Assembly (NCBI RefSeq): GCF_015207285.1
Contig: NZ_JADEXD010000038.1
Span: forward strand, 1 to 44,953
From: Tychonema sp. LEGE 07203
GTDB lineage: Bacteria; Cyanobacteriota; Cyanobacteriia; Cyanobacteriales; Microcoleaceae
DNA: 44,953 nt
Direction: 5' to 3'
The notes below the pieces were generated by a model that saw nothing but the letters and a program-made list of their open reading frames with translations, was not told where the DNA came from and did no database searches. Positions 1 through 9,829 of the stretch are shown here, in pieces; position 1 is the stretch's first letter, and the number at the start of each line of letters is the position of its first letter. The translations under genes were made by a program, and so were the position numbers.

Positions 1-145
1 GTCAATCAAGAAACCACTCTCAAGCGTAGCTTGCCACAGAAAAGGAAACGGGCTGCAATGAATGATGAATACATGATGCTTCTTCTCAAATCCTTTTGTC
101 AAGACTGATTGAGATGCTCTTACCCTGTGTTTATCCTTTTCAAAA

Positions 146-655
146 TTACTCGGAAATAGAATCGCGTTCGTCTCGGTTTTTCGGCGGCGGTGGGCCGTGA
201 AAAGTCGCAATCAGCAAACAGATAATCCCAGCATTAATAAACACATCTGCCAGATTAAACACCGGGAACCGAATTATCCGAAAATCCAGAAAATCTACAA
301 CGTGGCCCAAAACAAATCGATCGATCCCGTTCCCCAGTGCTCCCCCCAAAATCAAACCGTAGCCAGCTTGTTCCCAGCGGTTAATTCGCGGCCCGAACCA
401 AGCCAGCACCATCAATCCCACACTCACGCCCAAAGACAGCCAGCGCAACCAAATCGCCCCGCCATTGCTGAACAAACTAAAAGCCGCACCAGTATTAACA
501 ACATAAGTGAAGTGAAATATCCCTGGTAACAGCGGTTGAGTCTGCGGGGGAATTGTCAAGTCAAAATTTTGTACTACCCAAAACTTGCTTAGGTGGTCTA
601 AAACTAAACTGATAATAGCAGCAACCCAGAACAAGGGATTTCTTTTAAAACGCAT
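146..655 (-). CDS. lspA: Lipoprotein signal peptidase (signal peptidase II)
   Basis: 169-residue inner-membrane aspartyl protease that removes signal peptides from prolipoproteins after diacylglyceryl transfer. Four hydrophobic segments are visible (about residues 8-25, 65-85, 95-110, 135-152). The two family aspartates are present: Asp112 in the GNGIDR motif and Asp137 in the FNLADVFIN motif. The conserved NTGAAFS block lies around residues 54-60. Length is normal for the family, and the ATG start gives a short cytoplasmic N-terminus MRFKRN before the first membrane segment. It is transcribed away from bioY's end across a repeat-filled gap of 217 bases. The PstS lipoprotein in this window is one plausible substrate. 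Identification is secure from motifs; no oddities seen. Confidence 0.95.
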   Translation of the reverse strand: MRFKRNPLFWVAAIISLVLDHLSKFWVVQNFDLTIPPQTQPLLPGIFHFTYVVNTGAAFSLFSNGGAIWLRWLSLGVSVGLMVLAWFGPRINRWEQAGYGLILGGALGNGIDRFVLGHVVDFLDFRIIRFPVFNLADVFINAGIICLLIATFHGPPPPKNRDERDSISE

Positions 656-715
656 GGATTAGCCAATAGAAGATGGGGTACCGGATCTGAAATAATTTAT
701 TCAAATCTCGCGTGT

Positions 716-785
716 CATTGCGAGCAGAATGCAGTGCAGCAAAGCAATCCCAGCCGCAGCGAGATGATTCTCCCGTTTCGCAATG
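716..785. repeat. Imperfect palindromic intergenic repeat (CATTGCGA ... TCGCAATG)
   Basis: CATTGCGA at 716-723 is the reverse complement of TCGCAATG at 778-785, with partly pairing sequence between (for example GCAAAGCAATCCC). This is the general form of dispersed extragenic palindromes in cyanobacteria. It lies between bioY and lspA. Function unknown; it may fold in RNA. Confidence 0.5.
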
Positions 786-820
786 TAATGTATAGTATAA
801 CCTTATTTTGCACAACAACC

Positions 821-873
821 AATTCCCGATTACCTATTCCCAATTCCCAATTCCCAATTCCCAATTCCCCAAT
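821..873. repeat. Heptanucleotide tandem array (ATTCCCA units)
   Basis: About five in-register copies of the heptamer ATTCCCA, preceded by degenerate copies, directly abutting the stop codon of bioY. It matches the class of short tandemly repeated repetitive (STRR) heptamers known from filamentous cyanobacteria. Several other arrays with a 7-base period but different sequence occur in this window. Confidence 0.75.
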
Positions 874-1451
874 TAATAAAACATCAAGCGGCGCAAAGTA
901 AATGATAGCAATGCGATCGCACAAACCACCGCCAATTGTCCCGGCAGGGGATAAACCGAATATTTGAGAATCTCACTGAATAAAGGTGCTTTTTTGCCCG
1001 GAATCAGCAAGTAATTAAAAATCAGATAAATTAAGCCGATCGCGTGAACTGTAAATAAACCGCACAAACAGCTAAAAGCCATAGATTCCAGTCGCGAAGC
1101 CACCTTAAAAGCCACCCAGCCGCACACCCAAGCACCAGGCACAAAACCCAGCAAATACCCAAAACTCGCTTCTTTGAGATAGCCGATGCCGCCGCCTTGA
1201 GAAAAAATCGGCCACAAAGTTAATCCTAATACCAAATAGGCAATTTGCGAGAGAGCAGCAGCATTTTTGCCGCCCATGCAGCCTACTAGCAACACGGCTC
1301 CAATTTGATAAGTAACACCTAAAGAGTACGCCTGCAGTCCGCGATCGTCCCACAAGCCGATCGGCATTGTCACAGATGCAGGCAAAAAAGTGCCTCCTAT
1401 CGTTAGGAGCAAACCAATAAAAGCCCAGATTAATTCAATAGGAGCAGGCAT
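873..1451 (-). CDS. bioY: Biotin transporter BioY family protein
   Basis: 192-residue integral membrane protein resembling BioY, the substrate-binding S component of ECF-type biotin transporters. Six hydrophobic segments fit the family, and the block around YLVLGLTLWPIFSQGGGIGY resembles the BioY signature of an LG..PVF..GGG.GYL type. The longest open frame begins at 1508, but the ATG at 1451 (MPAPIELIW) starts directly before the first membrane helix. The extra 19 residues are cysteine-rich and unlike the family, so I chose 1451. No ECF ATPase or EcfT genes lie next to it, which is common for BioY proteins that use a shared module. The substrate is inferred from the family. Confidence 0.8.
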   Translation of the reverse strand: MPAPIELIWAFIGLLLTIGGTFLPASVTMPIGLWDDRGLQAYSLGVTYQIGAVLLVGCMGGKNAAALSQIAYLVLGLTLWPIFSQGGGIGYLKEASFGYLLGFVPGAWVCGWVAFKVASRLESMAFSCLCGLFTVHAIGLIYLIFNYLLIPGKKAPLFSEILKYSVYPLPGQLAVVCAIALLSFTLRRLMFY

Positions 1452-1834
1452 GATCGTCAAACGGCATTCACAAGAACATATAAGGCAGAAGACATTCGTC
1501 CGATGCAAGCTTGAATGCCCGCAGCTTTTAAGTTCTCAATACTAGCACTACGGTCAAAACAACTACCGTTCTGTGGTTTTCTCGTTCTTGAGCTTGCATA
1601 TTCCGATCGTGGCAATGGGGCATTTTTCGCGATCCTCTTCGTTGGCGTAGCCCCCGTAGGGGCGGGCTTTCCTTCGGATCGCTTCGCTAACGCTAACGGG
1701 CGATCGAATGCTTGTTTTGTTTGTTTGCCTACCAATTTCTCCTCTCACAATCTTATAACCTCACAATCATCAAGCTCATCAATGAAATTAATTTAATATT
1801 AATTAATATTAAATTAATATTAAATGTAAAGATT
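1452..1834. other. Repeat-containing intergenic region upstream of pstS
   Basis: No convincing gene. A GC-rich dispersed repeat (GGCGTAGCCCCCGTAGGGGCG, about 1642-1665, then CTTCGGATCGCTTCGCTAACGC, about 1672-1695) is followed by a very AT-rich tract (TTAATATTAATTAATATTAAA-like, 1788-1825). The tract leads into the Pho box and the pstS promoter. Open frames across the GC-rich repeat have no family features. Confidence 0.5.
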
Positions 1835-1853
1835 CTTAACCTAACCTTTACTT
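1835..1853 (+). promoter_or_regulatory. Pho box (two 8-bp direct repeats) upstream of pstS
   Basis: CTTAACCT at 1835-1842 and CTTTACTT at 1846-1853 are separated by 3 bases. This is the 11-base periodicity of the cyanobacterial Pho box (consensus YTTAAYY(T/A)), the binding site of the PhoB/SphR response regulator. The first copy matches the consensus exactly. It ends 56 bases before the chosen pstS start. Candidate -10 hexamers follow at 1862-1867 (TATGCT) and 1883-1888 (TATAAC). Regulator binding is inferred. Confidence 0.7.
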
Positions 1854-1909
1854 TCGCGCGATATGCTGTTGCGGGACATCCGTATAACGATCGCAGATTT
1901 TGTATACCT

Positions 1910-3079
1910 ATGATTTTTCGTCTGAACCTGATTAATCCGAATCGTGCGACAACAGCAATTTCCGCTGTGGCGATCGCCCTCAGCTTAGCAGCTTGCGGCG
2001 GCAGCACAACCAGCAGCAACCCCGGCGACACCGCAGCATCCCCCGGCGCATCCCCCGTTGCAGCCACAGGCACAGCCGCCAACAGCAAACTCGCCCTAAC
2101 CTCAGACGTAGCCCTGACAGCAGCAGGCGCATCCTTCCCCGCCCCCCTCTACCAGCGTTGGTTTCAAGACTTCAACAAAATCCACCCCAAAGTACAAATT
2201 AACTATCAATCAGTAGGCAGCGGCGCCGGAGTCGAACAATTTACCAAAGGCACAGTAGACTTTGGAGCCAGCGACACCGGCATGAAAGACGACGAAATCG
2301 CTAAAATTCCAGCAGACAAAGGCGTGATTTTGCTACCCATGACAGCCGGCAGCATCGTCATCGGCTACAACCTCCCAGACGTACCCGAACTCAAACTGCC
2401 CAGAGACGTTTACACAGAAATCTTCCTAGGTAAAATTACCAAGTGGAACGACCCCAAAATAGCAGCAGCCAATCCGGGTGTAACATTACCAGACCAAAAC
2501 ATCACCGTCGTCCACCGTTCCGACGGTAGCGGTACCACCGCCATCTTCACCAAACACCTGAGCGCCATCAGCCCCGACTGGAAAACAGCAGTAGGCGAGG
2601 GCAAAACAGTACAGTGGCCCGTAGGCGTAGGCGCAAAAGGCAACGAAGGTGTCACCAGCCAACTCCTGCAAACAGCAGGCAGCGTCGGCTACATCGAATA
2701 CGGCTACGCCAAAAACAACAACGTCAAATTTGCATCTTTACAAAACAAAGCAGGCACATTTGTCGTACCTACAGACGATTCAGCTTCTCAAGCTTTAGGA
2801 ACTACGCCCCTGCCGGAAAACCTGCGAGTATTTATCGAAGACCCCGAAGGCGCTCAATCCTATCCAATTGTCACCTACACTTGGATGCTCGTTCCCAAAA
2901 CAGTTGCAGACCCCAACAAAGCCAAAGCCATCGAGGCAATGGTTGAATACGGCTTAACCGAAGGTCAAAAAGTTAGTGCTGAATTGGGCTACGTTCCTCT
3001 GCCCCAAAGCGTCAGAGAAAAAGTTGCTGTGGCCGCCGACGGCATCAGCCCCGACTACAAGATTGAGATTGGCAAATAG
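1910..3079 (+). CDS. pstS: Phosphate ABC transporter substrate-binding lipoprotein
   Basis: 389-residue periplasmic phosphate-binding protein of the PstSCAB high-affinity importer. A signal peptide precedes a lipobox ending in Cys29 (SLAAC), followed by a Ser/Thr/Ala/Pro-rich linker. The mature domain begins near TAAGASFPAPLYQRW and carries the phosphate-binding blocks YQSVGSGAGVEQF, VDFGASDTGM and VVHRSDGSGTTAIF. The open frame extends upstream to 1712, but the ATG at 1910 gives a proper lipoprotein signal and leaves the Pho box outside the gene. It is the first gene of pstS-C-A-B. A 622-base repeat-filled gap separates it from pstC, so abundant pstS mRNA may partly terminate before pstC. 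Expression is probably induced by phosphate starvation. Confidence 0.95.
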   Translation: MIFRLNLINPNRATTAISAVAIALSLAACGGSTTSSNPGDTAASPGASPVAATGTAANSKLALTSDVALTAAGASFPAPLYQRWFQDFNKIHPKVQINYQSVGSGAGVEQFTKGTVDFGASDTGMKDDEIAKIPADKGVILLPMTAGSIVIGYNLPDVPELKLPRDVYTEIFLGKITKWNDPKIAAANPGVTLPDQNITVVHRSDGSGTTAIFTKHLSAISPDWKTAVGEGKTVQWPVGVGAKGNEGVTSQLLQTAGSVGYIEYGYAKNNNVKFASLQNKAGTFVVPTDDSASQALGTTPLPENLRVFIEDPEGAQSYPIVTYTWMLVPKTVADPNKAKAIEAMVEYGLTEGQKVSAELGYVPLPQSVREKVAVAADGISPDYKIEIGK

Positions 3080-3437
3080 TAATTGAAGTCAGTTGACAGT
3101 TGACAGTTGACAGTTGACAGTTGTCAGAGGGAAAAAATCCCTTTGGCAAGGCCGAGCGGGTAAAAAAAAGGAAGAAACAAGAGAGATATTTCTGTAGGGG
3201 TGGGTTCACCAACAATAATTGCCTAAAACCCACAATCTTGTAAACCCACCCCCACCCAACTTCGATATCTTTCGGCGCATCTATTTATGTAGATACCGTA
3301 GGGTGCGTCGCCACCAACAATCTACCGGGAAAGCTCTAAAATCTGGCAGCGACGCATCCTACAAGGGGCAGGTTTTACCAGAAATATTTGTTGAAAAGTC
3401 AGGAAATTATCAACCTACCATTCTTGAATTTGGTTTA
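3080..3437. repeat. pstS-pstC gap: heptamer array and palindromic repeats
   Basis: No gene seen. 3090-3127 is a heptamer array (CAGTTGA units). 3195-3250 holds a GTGGGTT/AACCCAC palindrome. 3298-3311 (GTAGGGTGCGTCGC) pairs with 3349-3362 in 13 of 14 positions, a REP-like inverted repeat. A related GTAAGGTGC/GCACCCTAC palindrome occurs at 41405-41432. The open frame at 3219-3440 is made of these repeats and is not a gene. Confidence 0.6.
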
Positions 3438-3620
3438 TAGAACCCATTTGATATCTATTCTGCGTAAATCTCAGAAACCGGGTTTCTGTCTATATTTCTC
3501 GTCACCCAACCTAAAACTTCTAGAAACCCGGTTTCTCGCCCGCGTAAATCTCAGACACCAGTTTCTCTCTATATTTCTCGTCACCCAACCTAAAAACTCA
3601 AAGATGTCAAATGGGTTCTA
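3438..3620. mobile_element. MITE-like dispersed element, copy 1
   Basis: About 183 bases bounded by terminal inverted repeats: TATAGAACCCATTTGATATC (3436-3455) against the complement of GATGTCAAATGGGTTCTATA (3603-3622), 19 of 20 matching. The interior has two direct copies of a block with GCGTAAATCTCAGA, ACC(G)GGTTTCT and TATATTTCTCGTCACCCAAC. A second copy lies at 21260-21444. There is no coding capacity, so any mobilisation would need an enzyme supplied elsewhere. Confidence 0.7.
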
Positions 3621-3701
3621 TAGTCTTTCTTTGTGCTTTCTTCTAGCTAGCTTTTTGGCAAAAATGCAATTTTTCCTTACTATTTTTTGGGATTTTTGTT
3701 T

Positions 3702-4658
3702 ATGATTTCAGATAATAACAGCGCTCAACCAGAGAAACGTTCCCGCTCTCAAGCAGAAAAATCCTTAGACCAAGGCTTTATCTGGCTGACTCGGATTTTG
3801 GGAATCGGAGTTGGCGCAATTTTGCTGGTAATCGCGCTTACCGTTGCTTTCAGAGCTTTACCAGCGATTCAGCAGTACGGTTTGGGCTTTCTGTTCGGCA
3901 GTGATTGGAATCCAGTTAAAGAAGAGTACGGTGCGCTGCCGATGATTTACGGGACGATCGTCAGTTCGGCGATCGCGCTCCTAATTGCAGTACCATTAGG
4001 AGTAGGGACTGCCATCTTTTTGAGCGAAGACTTTTTACCGCTGCCCGTGCGTACAGCTTTAGTTTTTTTAGTAGAACTTTTAGCCGCCATTCCCAGCGTA
4101 GTCTACGGTTTGTGGGGAATTGCTGTATTGATTCCCATGATTACCAGCATCGGCAAGTTTCTTCACGGTAACTTCGGATGGCTGCCGATTTTTAGCACAG
4201 CGCCAGTGGGGCCGGGAATGTTACCCGCCGGAGTAATTTTGGGGATTATGACTTTGCCCATTATTACTGCCATCTCCCGCGACTCTTTAGCCAGCCTCCC
4301 GCCCGAATTGCGACAAGCATCTCTCGGTTTGGGAGCAACTCGCTGGACAACAATTTTTAGAGTCCTCGTACCGGCGGCTTTTTCCGGCATTGTCGGCGGA
4401 ATTATGCTCGGTCTCGGCCGCGCGATGGGAGAAACGATGGCCGCAACGCTGTTAATTGGCAATTCCAATCAGTTAAGTGCTTCTGTCCTAGCTCCTGCAA
4501 ATACTATCGCTTCTCTGATGGCAAATCAATTTGCCGAAGCTTCAGGATTGCAAGTGGCTGCCCTGATGTATACGGGGCTAATTCTGTTTATTATGACGCT
4601 GATTGTCAATATTTTGGCAGAGTGGATTGTTTCTCAAGTAAGAGCGAAGTACAACTAG
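3702..4658 (+). CDS. pstC: Phosphate ABC transporter permease PstC
   Basis: 318-residue inner-membrane permease subunit of the phosphate importer, partner of PstA. Six hydrophobic segments follow a charged N-terminus. The EAA-type coupling motif that contacts PstB is visible as LPPELRQASLGLGATRW followed by FRVLVPAAFSGIVGGIMLG, with GRAMGETMAATLLIGN after it. The frame opens at a TTG at 3687, but the ATG at 3702 (MISDNNSAQ) is the better start. The stop lies 34 bases before pstA, so the two permeases are likely cotranscribed. It sits downstream of a MITE-like element and may depend on read-through from the pstS promoter. Confidence 0.95.
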   Translation: MISDNNSAQPEKRSRSQAEKSLDQGFIWLTRILGIGVGAILLVIALTVAFRALPAIQQYGLGFLFGSDWNPVKEEYGALPMIYGTIVSSAIALLIAVPLGVGTAIFLSEDFLPLPVRTALVFLVELLAAIPSVVYGLWGIAVLIPMITSIGKFLHGNFGWLPIFSTAPVGPGMLPAGVILGIMTLPIITAISRDSLASLPPELRQASLGLGATRWTTIFRVLVPAAFSGIVGGIMLGLGRAMGETMAATLLIGNSNQLSASVLAPANTIASLMANQFAEASGLQVAALMYTGLILFIMTLIVNILAEWIVSQVRAKYN

Positions 4659-4692
4659 AAGTTTTCCACAATTTCCTACAGAATTTGAGTTT

Positions 4693-5586
4693 ATGTCAAA
4701 TAGCCACTCAGATCAAAATCCTTTGGGATCGAAAACAGGCAGTTTGAAGAAGGTTAAAAACAGCAAGCAATCGCTGTTCAGTCTGGCGATGACTGTACTG
4801 GCGGGCTCGGCTCTAGCCCTCACTCTGCTGCCTTTATTTGCAGTGCTTTTCTATGTAACAGCACAAGGTTTCAATCGCCTGAATTTAGACTTGTTCACCA
4901 AGCTGCCGCCCGCACCGGGACTGTCGGGAGGCGGTATCGCCAATGCCATTCTCGGTACGTTAATGACGGTGGGAATTGCTGCTCTGATTGCTGTTCCTTT
5001 TGGAGTGTTGGCCGCCGTTTATTTGTCGGAGTTCAGCAGCGGTCAAATAGCTCGCTGGGTGCGCTTTGCTACGAATGTCCTCAGCGGCGTTCCTTCGATT
5101 ATTGCCGGGGTATTTGCCTACGGTTTGTTTGTGGTAAATATGGGAGGTTTTTCGGCAATTGCAGGGGGCGCGGCCCTGGCTGTGCTGATGTTGCCGACAA
5201 TTGTCCGAACTACTGACGAGGCTCTACAAATCGTCCCGCAAGATATTAGATGGGCGTCGGTTGGTGTGGGTGCTTCTAATTATCAAACAGTGTTGCAGGT
5301 AGTTTTGCCTGCGGCAATTCCGGCGATTTTAACTGGTGTGACGCTGGCAATTGCCCGCGCTGCTGGAGAAACGGCTCCTTTGATTTTCACGGCGCTAAAT
5401 TCGCCTTTTTGGCCGGCAGGATTTGATAAGCCAACTCCGTCGCTTTCGGTTTTGGTTTATAACTTTGCAACGGTTCCGTTTAAGGCACAGAAAGAGTTGG
5501 CTTGGGCTGCATCTTTGATTTTGGTGTTGATGGTTTTGCTGACGAGTATTCTGTCTCGTTGGGCGACTCGCCAAAAGGTTTATTAG
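4693..5586 (+). CDS. pstA: Phosphate ABC transporter permease PstA
   Basis: 297-residue second permease subunit. After a Lys/Ser-rich N-terminal tail of about 28 residues come six membrane segments. The EAA loop is seen as VPQDIRWASVGVGASNYQT followed by VVLPAAIPAILTGVTLAIAR and AAGETAPLIFTAL. Length and order match PstA. The TAG stop codon lies inside the first copy of a TCATTAG heptamer array that fills the start of the gap before pstB, so repeat expansion has reached the coding end without changing the product. Confidence 0.95.
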   Translation: MSNSHSDQNPLGSKTGSLKKVKNSKQSLFSLAMTVLAGSALALTLLPLFAVLFYVTAQGFNRLNLDLFTKLPPAPGLSGGGIANAILGTLMTVGIAALIAVPFGVLAAVYLSEFSSGQIARWVRFATNVLSGVPSIIAGVFAYGLFVVNMGGFSAIAGGAALAVLMLPTIVRTTDEALQIVPQDIRWASVGVGASNYQTVLQVVLPAAIPAILTGVTLAIARAAGETAPLIFTALNSPFWPAGFDKPTPSLSVLVYNFATVPFKAQKELAWAASLILVLMVLLTSILSRWATRQKVY

Positions 5587-5784
5587 TCATTAGTCATTAG
5601 TCATTAGTCATTGGTCATTAGTCATTGGTCATTAGTCATTGGCAGTTGGCTGTTTGCAGTTGCTCTGAAAGTATTAGCTAATAACAACTAACAACTAACA
5701 ACTAACAACTAACAACTAACAACTAACAACTAACAACTAACAACTAACAACTAACAACTAACAACTGACAACTAACAACTGACA
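5584..5784. repeat. Two heptanucleotide arrays between pstA and pstB
   Basis: 5584-5641 is about eight copies of TCATTAG/TCATTGG. 5682-5784 is about fourteen copies of AACAACT. Both have strict 7-base periods but unrelated sequences. They are STRR-type arrays and form most of the 240-base gap inside the pst operon. The pstB ribosome binding site (AAGAGGA near 5810) lies just after them. Any effect on pstB expression is inference. Confidence 0.85.
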
Positions 5785-5826
5785 AAATTGGCTGGTTTTG
5801 TAAAAATTAAGAGGATAGTTATTTGT

Positions 5827-6627
5827 ATGATGATGGATTTGGACAAGCAGACGGAAACTGTTTTACGGACTGAAAATATCAATATTTTTTACGGCGGTTT
5901 TCACGCGGTTAAAAATGTTTCGATGGAAATTCCTAAAAATCGGATTACTGCTTTGATCGGGCCTTCTGGCTGCGGAAAAAGTACAATTCTCCGATGTTTT
6001 AACCGTCTCAACGATTTAATTAACGGTTTTCGTTTAGAGGGTAGAATTGATTACCAAGGTCAAAATCTTTACGATCCTGATGTTGATGCTGTGGAAGTGC
6101 GCCGCAAGATTGGGATGGTGTTTCAAAAGCCGAATCCTTTCCCGAAGTCGATTTATGACAATATTGCTTACGGTGCGAGGGTGAATAATTATAAGGGAGA
6201 TCTGGATGAACTGGTGGAAAAGTCGCTCCAACAAGCTTATTTGTGGGATGAGGTGAAGGATAAGTTGAAGCAAAGCGGTTTTTCTCTTTCGGGCGGCCAG
6301 CAGCAGCGTTTGTGTATTGCTAGGGCGATCGCGATTAATCCTGATGTAGTATTGATGGATGAACCTTGCGCTTCTCTTGACCCGATTTCGACGATTAAGG
6401 TTGAGGAGTTGATGCGGGAACTCAAGGAGAAGTATACCATCGTGATTGTTACTCACAATATGCAGCAGGCTTCTCGGGTTTCTGACCTGACTGCTTTTTT
6501 CAATGCTAAACTTTCTGACGATGGGAAGCGGTTTGGCTATCTTGTCGAGTGTGACAAAACTGAGGTGATTTTCCAAAGTCCGAAGGAAGAGTCTACTTTG
6601 GATTATGTCAGCGGCCGTTTTGGTTGA
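5827..6627 (+). CDS. pstB: Phosphate ABC transporter ATP-binding protein
   Basis: 266-residue ATPase that powers phosphate import with PstC/PstA. Walker A is GPSGCGKST (residues 45-53), the Q-loop is [11 protein letters not shown] (98-108), the ABC signature LSGGQQQR (154-161), Walker B VVLMDEP (174-180), and the switch His is in VIVTHNMQQ. The PNPFP block after the Q-loop is typical of PstB. The start is the first of three consecutive ATG codons at 5827, preceded by AAGAGGA. The upstream TTG at 5788 would translate repeat-derived sequence. No phoU follows; the next sequence is a hairpin and a pseudogene. Confidence 0.95.
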   Translation: MMMDLDKQTETVLRTENINIFYGGFHAVKNVSMEIPKNRITALIGPSGCGKSTILRCFNRLNDLINGFRLEGRIDYQGQNLYDPDVDAVEVRRKIGMVFQKPNPFPKSIYDNIAYGARVNNYKGDLDELVEKSLQQAYLWDEVKDKLKQSGFSLSGGQQQRLCIARAIAINPDVVLMDEPCASLDPISTIKVEELMRELKEKYTIVIVTHNMQQASRVSDLTAFFNAKLSDDGKRFGYLVECDKTEVIFQSPKEESTLDYVSGRFG

Positions 6628-6705
6628 TTTCCCGACAGGTTGAAATTTGTTTGCAGTTGCATTCGGCACGCTAACAAGCTCAAATGTCAACCGAAAATCT
6701 CAAAT

Positions 6706-6738
6706 TGCTCGTTACCAGGCTCTTCCTGGTAACGAGCA
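6706..6738. terminator. Perfect 14-bp hairpin after pstB
   Basis: TGCTCGTTACCAGG (6706-6719), a 5-base loop, then the exact complement CCTGGTAACGAGCA (6725-6738). It starts 78 bases after the pstB stop and lies 28 bases past the 3' end of the helicase relic on the other strand. It lacks a U-tract. Similar TTACCAGG..CCTGGTAA palindromes are common dispersed repeats in cyanobacteria. It could end transcription from both sides or simply be a repeat. Confidence 0.5.
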
Positions 6739-6766
6739 GTCGCTTAAGTTATTAAATTTTGATTCC

Positions 6767-7735
6767 TTAGCTTAAAAGTTCGATCGCCCGTTTATCCAAA
6801 AGTTGCTGCAAAAGTCGCGCCCATCTGCTTTAAAATCGCAGAATTGACAAACAAATCTTCGATGATTTCAGGAAACACAGAAGTTGGCGGCAGAGCTTGA
6901 CGGATTTCCTACAAGTCTGATTCTACATCCATCGCGACCATTTCATCGAGGGCGGGACGCAAAGGCGGCGCGTCTAAAATGCGATCGAACTCTCCCAACA
7001 AAACGCCCTCTTCTTCGGAATCTGCACTCATTACAGCCTGTTCGATAAATCTGCCCGATGCGTCCGCTGTTCCACGCGGATCGGATTCCAAAGGCATATC
7101 GTAGTTGATTAAAACGCCGCAAGTTTGCTATTTGAACTTTTCGGAAGCCGACTCGGTACAAAGTAAAATTTTGATAATTCCTTCTCGGAATTTGGCTTTG
7201 ATTTGTTTCTTGGGAAAAGTTCGCCATTCGCCGTTTTGATACAATTCTCCGCCGCGCCCGGAATAGCAAGCACTCTGAACACCGTATAAATAATTGTTGT
7301 AAAGCACTTCTGAGATCATCCATTGTGTCGGTGTACTGCGTAAAGACGATCGCACTTTCCCTCTCAGTCAATTCCTGACGCAAGATTGTGATAAAATGCG
7401 AAAGCTTGCTATCTTCGCCAGTATTCTCAAACTGATAAAGCAAATATTCTCAATATTTGATTTATTCTGGATCGGCTGTTGCAAAGTAAGATTCCATTCC
7501 TTCTACAATCACATCATCCGCCTCATCTAAATCGCTGAAATCATCCTCAGTAAATGCTGATTCCTTTTCTGCCACTGTGGCTGAATACTAGCTGGTGCTA
7601 ATATCAATACAGGCTTGACTTTTTTGCTGACAAGCAAGTAAGGCAAAATCAACCCGGTTTCGATAGTTTTTCCCAATCCAACTTCATCCGCGATCGGGAA
7701 ACTTTTGGGGAAATTTGCCGCAACTATACGCAAGA
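6767..7735 (-). pseudogene. Decayed SNF2/superfamily 2 helicase
   Basis: Remnant of a SNF2-type helicase read from 7735 down to 6767. The 5' piece keeps motif I, FPIADEVGLGKTIETGLIL, and APASIQPQWQ (motif Ia region). A later piece keeps helicase C-domain sequence ERESAIVFTQYTDTMDDL. The end can be followed to ARLLQQLLDKRAIELLS and a TAA at 6767. At least three frame changes (around 7500, 7330-7130 and 6830) and an in-frame TAG near 6913 (DVESDL*EIRQALPP) break it. The 5' end is missing: homology stops beside the dispersed repeat at 7757-7848, so an insertion or deletion probably removed the N-terminus. It is clearly non-functional as read. Confidence 0.8.
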
Positions 7736-7756
7736 TATAGCACCGATCAGAAAGAT

Positions 7757-7848
7757 GAGGTATGCCTTATGCCTTATGCCCGGCGCGGGCCGATGCCCTA
7801 TGCTCTTGGGCCCGACAGTACCTCATACCAGAGCACAGAAAGGCTATA
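7757..7848. repeat. Dispersed repeat, copy A (GAGGTATGCC ... GGCTATA)
   Basis: Starts GAGGTATGCC, contains CGGCGCGGGCC, and ends with 34 bases identical to the end of 37341-37422 (from ACAGTACCTCATACC to GGCTATA). GAGGTATG at one side and CAGTACCTCATAC at the other can pair. It borders the truncated end of the helicase pseudogene. No coding capacity. Confidence 0.7.
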
Positions 7849-9622
<1,774 letters not shown>

Positions 9623-9774
9623 AAAATTAAGAATTTTTCATAAAGACTAGGATTTGCGCGCGGGCGACCATTACTTGGGTTTTTAATCAAAAAATTTGCT
9701 TAAAACCCTCAATTTCGGTTCAAAAACCCGGTTTTTTTATTCAAGCGCGTAACTCCTAAAGACTTAAAAAATCT

Positions 9775-9791
9775 CCCGTTGTCTCAACGGG
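9775..9791. repeat. Hairpin between pds and crtB
   Basis: CCCGTTG (9775-9781), loop TCT, CAACGGG (9785-9791): a 7-bp perfect stem ending 38 bases before crtB. Followed by GGAATG rather than a T-tract, so it is more likely a dispersed hairpin or 5' leader structure than a terminator. Confidence 0.45.
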
Positions 9792-9829
9792 GGAATGTCA
9801 GTTCTAATCTTTAAATTTCTTATTCTCGG

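Noticed and set aside
1-145. Possible gene end at the left edge
   Set aside because: Only very short frames on either strand and no recognisable protein sequence.
1712-1909. 66-residue N-terminal extension of pstS
   Set aside because: It would translate the Pho box and an AT-rich tract, and would bury the lipoprotein signal; the ATG at 1910 is better.
3219-3705. Plus-strand frames of 73 and 105 codons
   Set aside because: Composed of palindromes and the MITE-like element; the same protein words recur at 21270-21482 from copy 2.
6628-6766. Missing phoU after pstB
   Set aside because: Absence next to pstB is common in cyanobacteria and phoU may lie elsewhere; not informative.
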